A program made the translations under genes and the position numbers. Source: Hydractinia symbiolongicarpus (taxonomy: Eukaryota; Cnidaria; Hydrozoa; Anthoathecata; Hydractiniidae). From it: a stretch of 64,000 nt of DNA. Of this stretch, positions 37,701 through 48,482 are shown in pieces; within the stretch, counting starts at the first letter, position 1; each line of letters starts with the position of its first letter. The stretch covers positions 868,001-932,000 of the forward strand of contig NC_079878.1 in assembly GCF_029227915.1 (NCBI RefSeq), read 5' to 3'. A model generated the notes under the pieces. That model made no database searches. It saw nothing but the letters and a program-made list of their open reading frames with translations, and was not told where the DNA came from.

Positions 37701-40700
37701 AAACTTTGGACTAGATTTTAATTCTTGGTGTTAGTTCAACCGACTAATATAGTCAGCAACCTGATTATATTAGTCGGTTGAATGTTTTGTCGAACCTAAA
37801 TGACGAAATTCTGAAGAAGTGACAAAGATTAACGCCGACAAAAAAGTAGGGTTGAAAAATGTTTTTTGGTGTTTCGACGATAATATACAAAAACAACTTA
37901 AAATAAGTAAAATGTGATTATATTTTGCTCAGAAGGATACTTACTAAAGTTTTGTCTTGCAACACAAGGTATAACATGGCTAGTGTAAAGTAAACTTTCA
38001 GCAATACACTTGGTGTTGAGGAAGATTGCTTTTCACGCACTTCAAGAATTGCATTTAAAATCTGAACAGCTTCAGCCCCCTCGGCTTCATCTAAAAAGTT
38101 AAAGACTCATATTATCCTTGTCGAAATTAATCATTTTTTATATCCAAGAACTATTATTGCTACTACTATTGCTATTAATATCATGCTTAAGCCCTGTTTA
38201 CACGATAGAGGTTTTAATAAATGTCTAGCCAGTTACCGTACTTCAGACTTACCAAGAAAATCAAAATCCTCGTCTTGCTGTGTTCCTTGTGCTGGTCCAA
38301 TCCCCGTTGGTGGAGGTGGAACGCGAATTCTTTGTTTGACCAACATCAACAGGTGATCGTACCACATAGTAGTCAGCTTAAAGAGGATAATGTACATTAC
38401 AACAATGCAGAAAGTAACCAAAAAGAATAGCTCATTCTTAAATTATAACCATTGCATCGGTCACACTGAACAATAACGAATTTCATCTTTCTGGTATTAC
38501 TTTCTTTAAATATAGCGTGGGAGCCAAGATCACACTCATGCTTTTTAATATTTCACGAAACAAAAATCCTGGGATAATAGAAAATGAATATGAAAGGATA
38601 GCCTTATTTTTTTTTCCACGTGTCACAAAACCGTTACATTTCAGGTCACAAAAGATTCATTTTAATTGTATACGAAAAATCGAGTTGGGTAAAAATATTG
38701 CGGTACGCGGTCGTGTACGATTAAAATCGAGCACAACAATGAGAAAAAAGTGAAGTTAGGCACCGTTAACGTTCACATGAAATTTTTCGTATTAAAGAAG
38801 TCACTAATATTAGACTAGTCGTTAGCGCGTGGAAAATTCCACGTTCTGAAGTTGTATCGCTATTTCGCGCATTCTTAGCACAATGTAGTGATTCCGCTAT
38901 TATTTTAAACACACTTCCAACAGCTGTTATTATTATAGAGACTAGACGTTAACCCGTGCAAAAATCCACGGGGTCACCCGTCCTTTATATATCGCATTTC
39001 GTGTTTCCGTAACAAAAAGCCAAACAGACGCACAAACAGACAGACTACGGCTATCATTGTAGAGGTAAATGAACTTAGAACTTTAAAAAAATTGATATAC
39101 ATAGAATAAAATTCGCCGTGCACGAAATTTCAGGCGCCTTGTTGTATGTCCTGTAAACGATCCGTCTCAGATGCCTGATCACGCACGTTATATTTATGTC
39201 GCAACCGAAGTTTCCGACGCTTTCTCGAAGAATACTAGTAGTTCAAACCAACTATCGGCAGCGTCCTAACCAATACCTTCAGGGACACGTAAATCTAAAT
39301 CGGAACTACCCTGTTTTCATATATACCTGTGAATACAATGAGAATGCAACATCAAGCTTATCTTTGCGGTAAAACACATTTGCCATGTGAAAATATCCTC
39401 CTGACGTACGAATATCATCAGGCCCAAATGCTAACGACGCATGATAGATCTAAAGAACAAATTTTGCTACAGTTTTACAAGTCAAAAGAAGCATAGTTCT
39501 AAAATAATTAAGTACCGTTTATAGGAAAAAGAATAAAGGAAATAACAAGTTGCACAAAAACTGCGACAACGAGATTAAAAGTTGACCCGTAACTTTAGTC
39601 GCGCCTAAAATTTACATTTGTACCCAAAGGAACTCGTTATAAAATATTATACACCGTTCTCATCTAAGTTGCCAGTTACCAGCTATAGCCCTCTGCTTAA
39701 AAAAATTAAAGCCTACATCTTCAGCTAAATATCTCAAGGCCTCATCATCATTGCCTTGTGTCGCATACATCATTCCAAGATTTCGATACAATCTCGATTT
39801 AATATCATTTTCACATTCAGGTGTTTTCAAGACAGTCCATTGAGCTTGGGATAAGTAATCTTCAGCTTGTTTCAGGCGGCCAAGCCCTAAAAAAAGAAAT
39901 CGAAACCACAGAAAGATAATACGTCATTTACAGTTAAACTTAACTGTATAAAATTATGTTAACTCCTGCTTAAGTGTATAATTTTAAATGCTTTTATGAA
40001 AGAGCACAGGAATACCAATTTGTAGTAAATTTCCATTTGCATCTATTTAGTATATATATACTACTCTTATCTACCATACTGACAAAAAATTACCTTTTAG
40101 GTTAAATTTGTTATAAAATGTAAGAGTAGTGTGTGTGAAGCTAAAGTGAGTCAAATAGGATGCACAATTTATGCTACAAATCAACAATGCAGCTTAAATT
40201 GGTTTATGATTAAGAAATCCACCTAATGTGCAACTGACTTAACATATTTTTCTTTTATTTGTTGTGTTCCTAAATTTCATCTGCCACTAAAGCATAATAG
40301 TTTTCAATTTTGTGGTTTGAACTGCAGGAATGACTATACTTCATACAAACATGTGGATTTGAATCATTGAGGAGATCACCACATTTCAAAAAGTATTCTT
40401 ACCAATGCATGCTTCTCCAAGGATAAGATAGGAAGGAACCAAATGAATACTGTCCAATCCATACACTGCTATTGAGAATTTCAAGGATTGCATAGCAGCT
40501 GGTATAGCATACTCATACTTCCCTTCAAACAATAACTTTTGACCAGCAGTTTGAGTTAATTCAATCATTTGTTTCTAGACAATGTACATCTTCTTAGAAA
40601 TGTTAAAGTAACATTGGTAAACATGAATTCTTTAAATTATATGAGGGATAAGACCCAGCAAGACATAAATTGAACCAAGTTTTGTTATATTTTGTTATAT

Positions 40701-42730
40701 CTTCATAAAAGTGTGGAGATTTTTAGGCTGTGTAAATATGCAAAAAAATATATGTAAATGCTAATTTAGTGTACTTTAGCCCTGAAGGTCTTTAAAACAA
40801 ACCTGTTGAAAAATTTTAGGCATTTTTTCCAAAACTTTATTGATGATTCAAATTTATCTTACTTAGAGTTGCCACTCAGGTAAAATTTTAATAAAACCTT
40901 GGGAATTCATCACAGCAAAAAACAAGGGATAAAAAGGAACAGTATCTCAAAAAATATTTTTACAAGATGTTTACATGCATTTAATCATGTTTATATAAAT
41001 TCTTTACCTGTCTTAAGTTTTGCTGTTGCTTTTGATATTGTCTTTCTTTTTCAGAACCACTGATAAAGGGAACAGGCATTCGTAAGGGTATTAGAAGTTG
41101 ACAAATTTTTTCATGAATACCAATCCAATCTATTGCTTGATGTTCTGCATCACTAAAATTTCCATAATAAACTCAATCAATTAAAAAAATGATCCTGATA
41201 CAGTTTGCAAGCATACTTTATCTTTCTAACTCAAGCCCTGAATAATTAAAATGGGTCTTTTAGATGGAAATCAATACATCACTATTGTGAGACATAAATC
41301 ATGGGACTAGGATATTTTAGCCAATTCCTTTTTTGCTAAAGACTGTACACAAAATAATGTGTTAAAGAGGTGGGTATGGGAAAAACTATAAAGTTATTTA
41401 TCAAGTGGAATTGACATTTTAGCACAGGAGCCAATTTAGGTAATCACGTACGTAAAACATGATGGTCATGGATTGACTTGCTAGCTAAGTTAGAAGTAAG
41501 TACGTAATTCATTTCACACAAGAGGTTATAGCTAGCTTCAAAAAACAATTGATTAGAGTCTTCTTATTAGCTAGATCACTTCATAGTAGGCGTGTGGGAG
41601 GAGGAAAGGGAAGGAAAATTACGGAGATGGCACAATCAGTCAGGGATAACCGCAAATTAGGCTATTCGCCAAATTAGGATAGTATCTTAGTTAGGAGATT
41701 TTCTATAGACTAGTTAGGAGATCATCTCCTATTTCCTTCAAAGAAGATTTTTTATAGTTTGCTTTAAGGGACTAAAAATTATACACCAAAAGTCTTTGGC
41801 TAATTAGACAAGAAATAGTCTATTTAGGCTATGTGAAAATATGCACGCAGGAAATTTAGCCTTTTTCCAGAACCAACCGTGGCCGTAAAACAAAGAAGCC
41901 GTAATACAGCGCATGCGTTAATAATCAAAACAAACTAAGCGCTATATCTTTTGACAGTGATAATAATAAAGAAAAATATATTTTTATTGAAGAAGAACTA
42001 CTTTGTTCATCACTAACATACTGCCAAGCAGTGAGCGGGATTCAATCCGCAGTCCGTAGAACTGGGAGTCAAAAGTATGTTCTATATAGAATGTTTTTAG
42101 CTAATAAAATCATTGCGGCTATGCAACAGAACAGCGATAAGCAGCAAAAACCATGTTGATAGTTTAATAAGGAGAGATAAATCGCCTAAATAGGTTATCA
42201 TACACTAATTAGACTATCATAGCCTAATTTGTGGTTATCCCTGACTGGACAATGCACGGCCTGTTAAATGTTGGAGTTGTCTGGTAGAGCGTGGACCCTT
42301 AAATGGGGCTGCATAGTTCAAAATAAGTATTATGGCCTCTCATGGAAATAATAAACAGGGTATATACCTCGACATTTGTGAGACTAGCCATGTATGTGAA
42401 ATATGACATCCATCCTATTTATGATATTATTAAAAGTTCCTTCTTGTAACTAGCTAGCTAGCTAACTTGTCAGCTTGATTATATTATATCAATTATATAC
42501 CTATCTATGTATGAGTTTGGGTAAGTTTCATAAAACATATTTGATTTTTGATTCGATATTTGATTTAGCTAGCTACAAGAAGAAGGAGCTTTTAATATTA
42601 TGGCGAGAACGAACTTTACTTACCAGTAATAGGTTACTCGACATTTGGTGCAAAATATAAAAGCTGGCTTCGAACATAGTTCACAGCACAGCTTAACTCC
42701 TTTAGGATTTGCAAGAGGATTCAGTGTCAT
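34731..42730 (-). CDS. ZMYND12: Zinc finger MYND domain-containing protein 12
   Basis: MYND-plus-TPR protein; in mammals it is a sperm axoneme component linked to TTC29 and flagellar motility. Exons in transcript order: 42730-42624, 41152-41008, 40574-40403, 39886-39717, 39449-39327, 38376-38253, 38090-37945, 34841-34731. Phases agree throughout and give 365 codons plus TAA, the length of human ZMYND12. Residues 12-52 form the MYND finger (LCCELCSKPAFIFCTKC, then YYC split across the first intron, then HEKIC). TPR-like helices follow: EGKYEYAIPAAMQSLKF, GRLKQAEDYLSQAQWTVLK and FGPDDIRTSGGYFHMANVFY, each close to the human text. The linker PPPPTGIGP (about 255) is a local insertion. The ATG at 42730 matches the human start position relative to PKG..LCCE. 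Introns host a pogo element, two TIR elements and part of a SINE. Confidence 0.95.
34873..35377. mobile_element. 505-bp TTAA-flanked MITE
   Basis: TTAA at 34873 and 35374-35377. The terminal inverted repeat AAGTGGATAAATTTTGGCG is exact at both ends when the TTAA is excluded. Subterminal TTTAATTTGGCGA units recur several times near both ends, as expected of transposase binding sites. Non-coding. It sits in the last intron of ZMYND12, only 31 bases from exon 34841-34731. Confidence 0.85.
36108..36992 (+). mobile_element. Internally deleted pogo/Tigger DNA transposon
   Basis: Termini CAGTTG and CAACTG are flanked by TA (36106-36107 and 36993-36994), the target duplication of Tc1/mariner-pogo elements. 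Several CTCTCTATCTCGAAC repeats near both ends look like transposase binding sites. Inside is a broken transposase remnant. About 885 bp, in the last ZMYND12 intron. Confidence 0.85.
36450..36779 (+). pseudogene. pogo/Tigger transposase remnant
   Basis: An ATG at 36450 opens a frame (MSALKRKLNNVSL) that stops at about 36504. A one-base loss shifts the family-like continuation (IREIEKGMSNKEAAEKYGI) to the next frame, where a helix-turn-helix of the CENP-B/pogo type is readable to 36750. A third frame then reads LKQKDITDFFK and stops at 36779, resembling the C-terminal tail of these transposases. The DDE catalytic core is missing, so the copy is an inactive internal-deletion derivative. Confidence 0.75.
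37735..37782. repeat. 20-bp perfect-type hairpin
   Basis: TTCAACCGACTAATATAGTC and GATTATATTAGTCGGTTGAA pair with one bulged base across an eight-base loop in the last ZMYND12 intron. It may be the remnant of a small fold-back repeat. Confidence 0.6.
41637..42247. mobile_element. TIR element inserted inside a SINE
   Basis: CAGTCAGGGATAACCGCAAA (41637) is mirrored at the right end (ACAAATT..GGTTATCCCTGACTG, to 42247). Inverted repeats are about 30 bp with few mismatches. ACAAT borders both sides and may be the target duplication. SINE-like sequence resumes at 42248 where it broke off before 41637. The interior is non-coding and includes a tRNA-like segment. Located in ZMYND12 intron 1. Confidence 0.75.
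42017..42079 (-). other. tRNA-like segment within the TIR element
   Basis: On the minus strand CATAC...GTATG could form an acceptor-like stem, and GCGGATTGAATCCCGC resembles a T-arm with a B box. The D-arm and anticodon arm are poor, so it is not called as a functional tRNA gene. Confidence 0.35.
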
Positions 42731-42891
42731 TATTTTAAAAATAACTATATTACACTTTTTTGCACAAGTGAGCAACAGCTCTTGCCGCCATCACTGTTTT
42801 GACGACGAATTTGCTGCTCTTTCCTTGAGCGAGGGTAAGAAAAATAAGACCCTGCTAATTTTCGACCCCTAAGCTCTTTGAAGGTTTTAAT

Positions 42892-42978
42892 TCTCGTCCC
42901 CCCGGAGGTATGTTTCTGATGTCAAAGCAAAAACATACCCCTGTGGGGACGGACAGCAAAAACCCTCTGGGGACGAGG
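42892..42978. repeat. CCTCG...CAGGG hairpin-family copy
   Basis: Arms TCTCGTCCCCCCGG and CTCTGGGGACGAGG, with an inner GGTATGTTT / AAACATACC-like pairing. Lies about 160 bases upstream of the ZMYND12 start codon. Confidence 0.65.
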
Positions 42979-43256
42979 CTACTCTCTTTTATTCATTATT
43001 CAAGATCAAAGTCACCGACATGCAAATTCTTTTTTGAAGAACATTAGAATGATGCAACAAGTTTTACTTTCAAAATCTGATGTTAGATTCGACTAAACGA
43101 GCAAAAAGCGCAACGCTATGTAGAGAAGGAAATACTTTTTGGGATGAGGTTAGCGCCGACCCCAAAAAAAGAAGAGCACCAACAGAGGTAACAATTTCGT
43201 TTCTATTATGTAAAAATAATACATAAAAAAACTTTTGGGCTGTGATTTGTTAAAAA

Positions 43257-43420
43257 CCAACCTCGTTTTTAGGGGTTTTTTTTAATTTTTGAAGGATCTC
43301 GAATTCAGGCACAGCTTCGCCCCCATGGTCTTGTGGCCCCTGGGCCGTTATTACGGAGTGGACAACAATCGTCGCTATCAACTTCATCAACAACGCAAAT
43401 TTGCCCTGGGAACGAGGTTG
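43257..43420. repeat. Long hairpin-family copy
   Basis: Left arm CCAACCTCGTTTTTAGGGG, right arm GCCCTGGGAACGAGGTTGG, spaced by about 125 bases. Longer than its relatives and probably carrying an insertion. Confidence 0.6.
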
Positions 43421-43686
43421 GGGTCGGCAATCACATTTTTTATAAAGAAAAGATCCATGGGAATAAAAACTTGAATAAAAGCTTGTTTTTTTAAATTCGC
43501 CGAATGAAGATGATGCAACGAAAATGCATTGCATGTCCCAACCCACCTTTAAAATGCAACTTGTTAATAGGACAAAATCGATGTGCACTTTCATCCAATA
43601 TTCCACACCTAAAACGTCAGAACATTTTGACGTCAAATTATCAAAGTCTTTTCTATTGAAAATAAAAGTAAAGAGTTGCGTTAGTC

Positions 43687-44142
43687 ATGGTCGATAAAAG
43701 GATGGCGTCGCCGTATCAAAAAATCATGCCACAGACAAATGAAGTTGTATGGGTACATCAACGGTACACACCGACAGAACTAAGAGGTACTGCGCCCGTT
43801 CCCAGATTCAAGTTTATCATTCCTTCCAAATTGCCGCCAGTTCCAGAGGCATGGAAAAAACCAGTAAGCCCACCAACACATCTCTTTGAAAGACGGAAGG
43901 AAGAACAAACATTATACAAGTTTTCACCGTCGACACGATGCGAAGAATGGTCAACACTACGACAAATTTTGCCTTCAAAAGGACGGCCTGTGAAAACATT
44001 ACCACCAAGATGGGGAACGGCACAAAGTGAACCGATCAAATTTGTCAGCAAAAAAGAAGTTCGCTTTCCTATTATAAACAGCCCAATGACAAAATATGTC
44101 GACGACATGCATGTAACAAATCGCTTGTTTAAATTGCATTGA
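43687..44142 (+). CDS. Uncharacterised intronless 151-residue basic protein
   Basis: I do not recognise this protein. A continuous frame runs from ATG 43687 to TGA 44142; a second ATG seven codons on is an alternative start. It is rich in Pro, Lys and Arg, has no signal peptide or membrane segment, and carries short Trp/Pro motifs (VWVHQRY, FKFIIPSKLPPVPEAW, LPPRWGTAQSEPIKFV, FPIINSPMTKY). This composition resembles small ciliary or sperm microtubule-associated proteins, and the divergent neighbour ZMYND12 is an axonemal protein. That role is inference from composition and context only. Absence of introns among intron-rich neighbours could mean a retrocopy or a naturally intronless gene. A long overlapping minus-strand frame (44108-43758) is a shadow. 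Confidence 0.7.
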   Translation: MVDKRMASPYQKIMPQTNEVVWVHQRYTPTELRGTAPVPRFKFIIPSKLPPVPEAWKKPVSPPTHLFERRKEEQTLYKFSPSTRCEEWSTLRQILPSKGRPVKTLPPRWGTAQSEPIKFVSKKEVRFPIINSPMTKYVDDMHVTNRLFKLH

Positions 44143-44289
44143 AAAAACTTGTTATTTGTAGCTTATCTATTTAGTCGTTGTTTTTTTTCAAAGTTGTTCC
44201 AATCTCTTTGTATGATACACGTATGACGGCCATGATATTTGATCAAAACCAACAAATATGGCTTTTAGATAAACTTTAGCCGTGTGATT

Positions 44290-44455
44290 TTTAGGGGTAG
44301 CTTCGAGTAATAGCCAATATCAAAGCCCCTGACAGGCATAGAACCTAAACATCTGGCATGTAAGTGTCTAATAAATAAAGGAGTTATTAAAAAAACCGTC
44401 GGAGGGTGGGGGGGGGTGGCGAATCCGCCCGAACCGAATAGGGTTAAAGAAGTTC
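44290..44455. mobile_element. 3' relic of the piggyBac-like MITE
   Basis: GTAATAGCCAATATCAAAGC and the end GAATAGGGTTAAA closely match 1750-1952 of the first element, including the G-rich CGGAGGGTGGGGGGGGTGGCG stretch. The left terminus is absent. Confidence 0.75.
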
Positions 44456-44500
44456 TCTGTCACTGTTAGGTTGAGTAATAAACAGACATAACCATAAAGC

Positions 44501-44580
44501 CCAACCTCGATCTCAGGGCTTTTCGTCTCTTTTTTTATAACGGGACGGCTTTAAAAAAAGAGACAAAGACCGCCCTGAGC
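44501..44580. repeat. Hairpin-family copy with near-complete stem
   Basis: CCAACCTCGATCTCAGGGC and GCCCTGAGC at the ends, with inner CGTCTCTTTTTTT pairing to AAAAAAAGAGACA. Almost the whole 80 bases can fold into one stem. Confidence 0.7.
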
Positions 44581-45559
44581 TTGCATAAAGCAAAGACATG
44601 TACCGCTATCAAAAAGTTGTATAAACAAACGAGTCATTTTTGTTCTGCATCATTGCTTATTTTTTAGTAGAAAAAATATCTTAATGTATACTTCTTAAGC
44701 TCTATGCAAATATCATTTAATTATTTTTAATTATTGACTTTCTGGCCTGTCGGAGACACGGGTTCCTCAAAGGCGAAGGAGAGCTTACTTTTTTTTCCAG
44801 TTAGATTAACAAATGTAAACTCAAACGAGAATACACAAAAATATGTTTACGTTCAAGATAAAATCGTATGTTTACGGAGCTTCATTATATCAGTTTCCCG
44901 ATCGCATTTTTTTATTTGCCCATATTTTACTTCAAATTGTATCACAAACATGATGACATATTTTAAAGTTGTTAGAAATAAACGCTCTGTCGAATAACGG
45001 TTTTCCATAGAAATCAATTTTCTAATTCTCAGTTTCTAATTACGGATAGTCCAAGAAGTGTACACTATTAATAAATAAAATTGAGCCATTGAGCAATGAG
45101 CAAATTGAGTCAGCAAATCCACCGCCATATCCTCACAGAAAATTTTCTAAGTAGCGGAAAGGTTTTTGCTGCGCACAAAATGAACTTTACTACCGAAAAT
45201 TCCTTCTAATTTACAGATAGGGAAAAGGTGTTCGGTAGTGAAAGGGTCTGTAACTGTATTTAGTTATTGACGAAATTCTCTTAGACATGCAAGTTTTCTT
45301 TTTGGCGTCAGCATATGTGACAAATTCGAACAGCGCCATGCAAACAGATTATAAATATTTTAACACAAAGAAAAAATTATGTTGACATTTGCTGTCCCCA
45401 TTTTAATTCTTGCCCCTCAAAAATTACACCGATGGCAGACTTTTTATTGTAAGAAGTTTAACAACATTTTTTTCGTGTGCTCTTTAGGCAGGTTGTTTTA
45501 GAACTATGAGATACTAATATTACAATCTTGTGTATTTTACTTAACCATTAGAGATATTT

Positions 45560-46672
45560 TTATTTTCTTCTTTTTCTTCCCGAGCGTAGTCTACTTAAAG
45601 GTATCTTCTCATATGGCATGGTTTTTCTACTTTTCTTTGCTCTTCTCCGTTCGTCCTCAACATATTCTTGATAACATTCATCTCGTACAAACATATTTTC
45701 ATACAACAAAACACGTTTCTTTGATAACGCGTGTTGTAACGCGTGTAAAACGAGTAAAGATGATTTATTCGCGCTTTCGAATATTGCTTTCGTGTATTCA
45801 ATGATATCGGCAAAAGAAGAACCATCGCCGGACTCGTTGATTGTCTCAGTTATCATTTTAACATGTTTATTTATTTTCTTCTGTTGTGATTTAGGAACAG
45901 CGTAACTCGAGTCTGTTTTTCGCTTGCCTTGTTTACTCGTGGAACTACCCGCAGAGGAGCGTCGAGCTGCCTTTATTAATACATTTGCTTTCTTCTGAGC
46001 AAGCTTAATCCTTGCGTCTAGAGTTTTATCATAAGCTTTTACTACGGCATAGCGTCGCTTAGATGGTGATAGTTTTTTAACATCAGATCGCTCAAACTGC
46101 CTGGAGCTTTTACGGGGTGGTTGTATCGACTGCTCAGTGTCGTTAAATGTTGTGTTTCTTTTATTTTCCTTAATCGGTTTTGATTGACTCTGTATTCTAG
46201 ACGAACGGCGATGAACAGTGTCAGCTTGGTTATCTTTTGAATTTGTAGAATCTTGATGTGGTTTACCTTTAAAACATTTCTTGGTGTTGCTGCTGTTTTC
46301 AGATGAGCGAGCGGTCTCTGTTGATGATGATAATCTTTGAGAGCGTCGCGTATGACTCAGTTCTTCTGGGTTAATATCGTTTTGGTGTGCAACAACAGCT
46401 GTAGCCTGTGAACTCTTCAAACTATCGATGTTGCTTGACGAGATTCTTCTTTTAGTTGTAGCCTGTGAACTCTTCAAACTATCGACGTTGCTTGACGAGA
46501 TTCTTCTTTTAGTTGTAGCCTGTGAGCTCTTCAAACTATCGATGTTGCTTGACGAAATTCTTCTTTTACTTGTAGCCTGTGAACTCTTCAAACTATCGAC
46601 GTTGCTTGACGAGATTCTTCTTTTACTCTCACTTTGCGGAGAAGGGGTGATATGTCTGCTACGTAGCTGCAT
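45560..46672 (-). CDS. Intronless basic Ser-rich nuclear-type protein with 19-residue repeats
   Basis: Not recognised. A single frame from ATG 46672 to TAA 45560 gives 370 residues. Residues about 16-91 are four tandem copies of a 19-residue unit beginning KRRISSSN[V/I]DSLKSSQAT, with Val and Ile alternating. The middle is Ser/Arg/Lys-rich with many RRSS and SPSKRR basic patches that look like nuclear-localisation or phosphorylation sites. A more ordered C-terminal part (about 260-330) contains FADIIEYTKAIFES and LLVLHALQHALSKKRVLLYE, which could be a small helical or winged-helix fold. The end is again basic (LRSGRKRRK). Candidates include a chromatin or sperm-nuclear basic protein; this is speculation from composition. 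The gene has no introns. Confidence 0.75.
   Translation of the reverse strand: MQLRSRHITPSPQSESKRRISSSNVDSLKSSQATSKRRISSSNIDSLKSSQATTKRRISSSNVDSLKSSQATTKRRISSSNIDSLKSSQATAVVAHQNDINPEELSHTRRSQRLSSSTETARSSENSSNTKKCFKGKPHQDSTNSKDNQADTVHRRSSRIQSQSKPIKENKRNTTFNDTEQSIQPPRKSSRQFERSDVKKLSPSKRRYAVVKAYDKTLDARIKLAQKKANVLIKAARRSSAGSSTSKQGKRKTDSSYAVPKSQQKKINKHVKMITETINESGDGSSFADIIEYTKAIFESANKSSLLVLHALQHALSKKRVLLYENMFVRDECYQEYVEDERRRAKKSRKTMPYEKIPLSRLRSGRKRRK
46401..46628. repeat. 57-bp coding tandem repeat, four copies
   Basis: Four near-identical 57-bp units within the 370-residue gene. The sites reading ATCGATGTTG and ATCGACGTTG alternate along the array, so copies 1/3 and 2/4 are closer to each other. 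This suggests a 114-bp dimer that duplicated. Confidence 0.9.
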
Positions 46673-48429
46673 ACAGGATTAATGGAATGAAGTGTAGTAT
46701 CGTTCTTACAGTTTTACTTTGAATGTGTACGTTCATTTAGGTGTATGTGCGTGTGTGTAAGTGAACGCTATTTGCAAATGATGATAAATAATTCGCAATG
46801 TAGTTCTTACATTTGACGTCAAATTAATGTTGGTCTATTTCTTGCACACAAGTCTTTCGCACTTTCTTTTTCGCTATAGATAAACTATATTTTTTATTTA
46901 CAACTTTTGGTTTATAAATATTTAATAGATCAGCACAGTCGTGTAAAAAAGGCACGAACTATTACAATATGGTAGAAAAGCAGCGCCTATTCAATTCACA
47001 AAATACAAAAATTTATTTACATAAATATTTAGATTTATGGACGGGGCTTTTATGTTAGCCACTCGTTTAGCAAATGTGCAAAAATACTCAATTATAAATA
47101 ATTCAGCACTCACAAAGATGTAAACAAAATTGATTTATAGTGAATAGTGGTTTTGTGGAACAGATGACTAAAATCAACACTCATCGTCAACCTTTATTCA
47201 GCAGCCATGCCGCAGAGCAGTTCGCCTCTTTTTTAACAACTTCCAACAGGAACCCATTTCCCTTTGGATTAAGCTACTTTGCTATACTGCACTCTGTACA
47301 AATCCCACCCTGGTTTCCAGGAATTTTTACTTCTTTGATATCAAAACGATGACAAAAAAATCTCCCCATCTTCTTTCATACCAGAAAGGCTAAAAATCCC
47401 AAGGTTCATTTAAAACCAAAAGCTGATGAAAAATAACGAGATTGTAAAAAGTTGGAGCTCGTAGAAGCTGATTTTTTTCTTGTTTATGATACATTTTTAA
47501 ATAGAGATTTCTGCTGACTCAGCAATTTTAGTGTTAAGTTAAAATCATTTTATTATGTATTAAGGCCTATATTTTTAGGAAATAGTAAACACTGAGTAAA
47601 TAATTCAGCTATTCGGACAGCTAAAAAAAGGGTTACTGCCGCCTTAATTAAAATTGTGCGCACAACATTGTCCAGGAAATTTAACATTTACCGAAGAGAT
47701 TTTAGTACTTCTTTTTAAAGACACAGATAAACCATCCTTATAGCGGATTTTCTCAGAAACGAATTTTGTCTACATATATTTTTTTTTATTTTTCTTCGAT
47801 CTCCAGCATGATTTTTATACCAGATAGCTGTCATGACGCAACGATTCAAAAAGTGATACGTTATGTATCGGATAGGTTTTCATAACGCAACGTTTCATAA
47901 CGTGAACAGCTATACGGTATAATTTCTATTCTGAAATACTTTCTTTTTTATTTTGAAAGCGCGTATGTGTAGAAAACAGCATGGCAGTTTTATTTCAATT
48001 ATTACAGATCTTCAACGCATTGCATACTTTTTGGAATTGCTCGATCGTAATTCATCATAGACTAATAAACAGTATTTTGAATAACATAAAGAATAAATCA
48101 ACTCCTTAGACTTGCCTTTTTGAACAATCAAGAGTTAATTTGGCAAAAAGAAAGAAACATGGAATAAAGGGGAGAGTGTGAATTCGTCCAGGGATATTTC
48201 TCTTGGGCCTTTTTAGGAGCCATCTTCTTATTATTTCTTCACTTAAACAAGTTTTCTCTTTACAAGGCTTCATATGATATTTATCATATGTAGAAGGGCA
48301 ATTTACTATAACTTTGAGCGAAATATGCGGGATGACCTATCGGGATGCGGGATACGAGAAGCGGAATGCCGGATGCGGGAGGCAAAAAATTCACCGAAAT
48401 AAAATACTGACCATGCTCGTACGAACGTA

Positions 48430-48482
48430 TCGCCATCCCGGGGTCAGAAAAGATACCAAAATGCCCTGGGGACGAGTTTGGA
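48430..48482. repeat. Short hairpin-family copy
   Basis: CATCCCGGGGTCAG with ATGCCCTGGGGACGAGTTTGG. The left arm is degraded. Confidence 0.5.

Larger units (their letters stand above)
41590..42400 (+). mobile_element. Second SINE copy, split by the 41637-42247 element
   Basis: GAAAATTACGGAGATGGCACAAT before 41637 and GCACGGCC..GTTGGAGTTGTCTGGTAGAGCG after 42248 align with consecutive parts of the SINE at 16765-17095 (GAAAATTGGGAAGATGGCGC, then AGTTGTCTGGCAGAGCG). The 3' text ACATTTGTGAGACTAGCCATGTA matches too. Confidence 0.65.
42731..43686. other. Divergent spacer between ZMYND12 and the 151-residue gene
   Basis: About 950 bases with two hairpin-family copies (42892-42978, 43257-43420). 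It should contain both promoters. No TATA box stands out. Confidence 0.6.
44143..45559. other. Spacer with repeat relics
   Basis: Holds a relic of the 1187-1952 MITE (44290-44455) and one long-stem hairpin (44501-44580). From 44600 to 45559 I see nothing but AT-rich sequence and short random frames. Confidence 0.6.

Noticed and set aside
43758-44108. 116-codon minus-strand frame
   Set aside because: Antisense shadow of the 151-residue plus-strand gene; no splice or family support.
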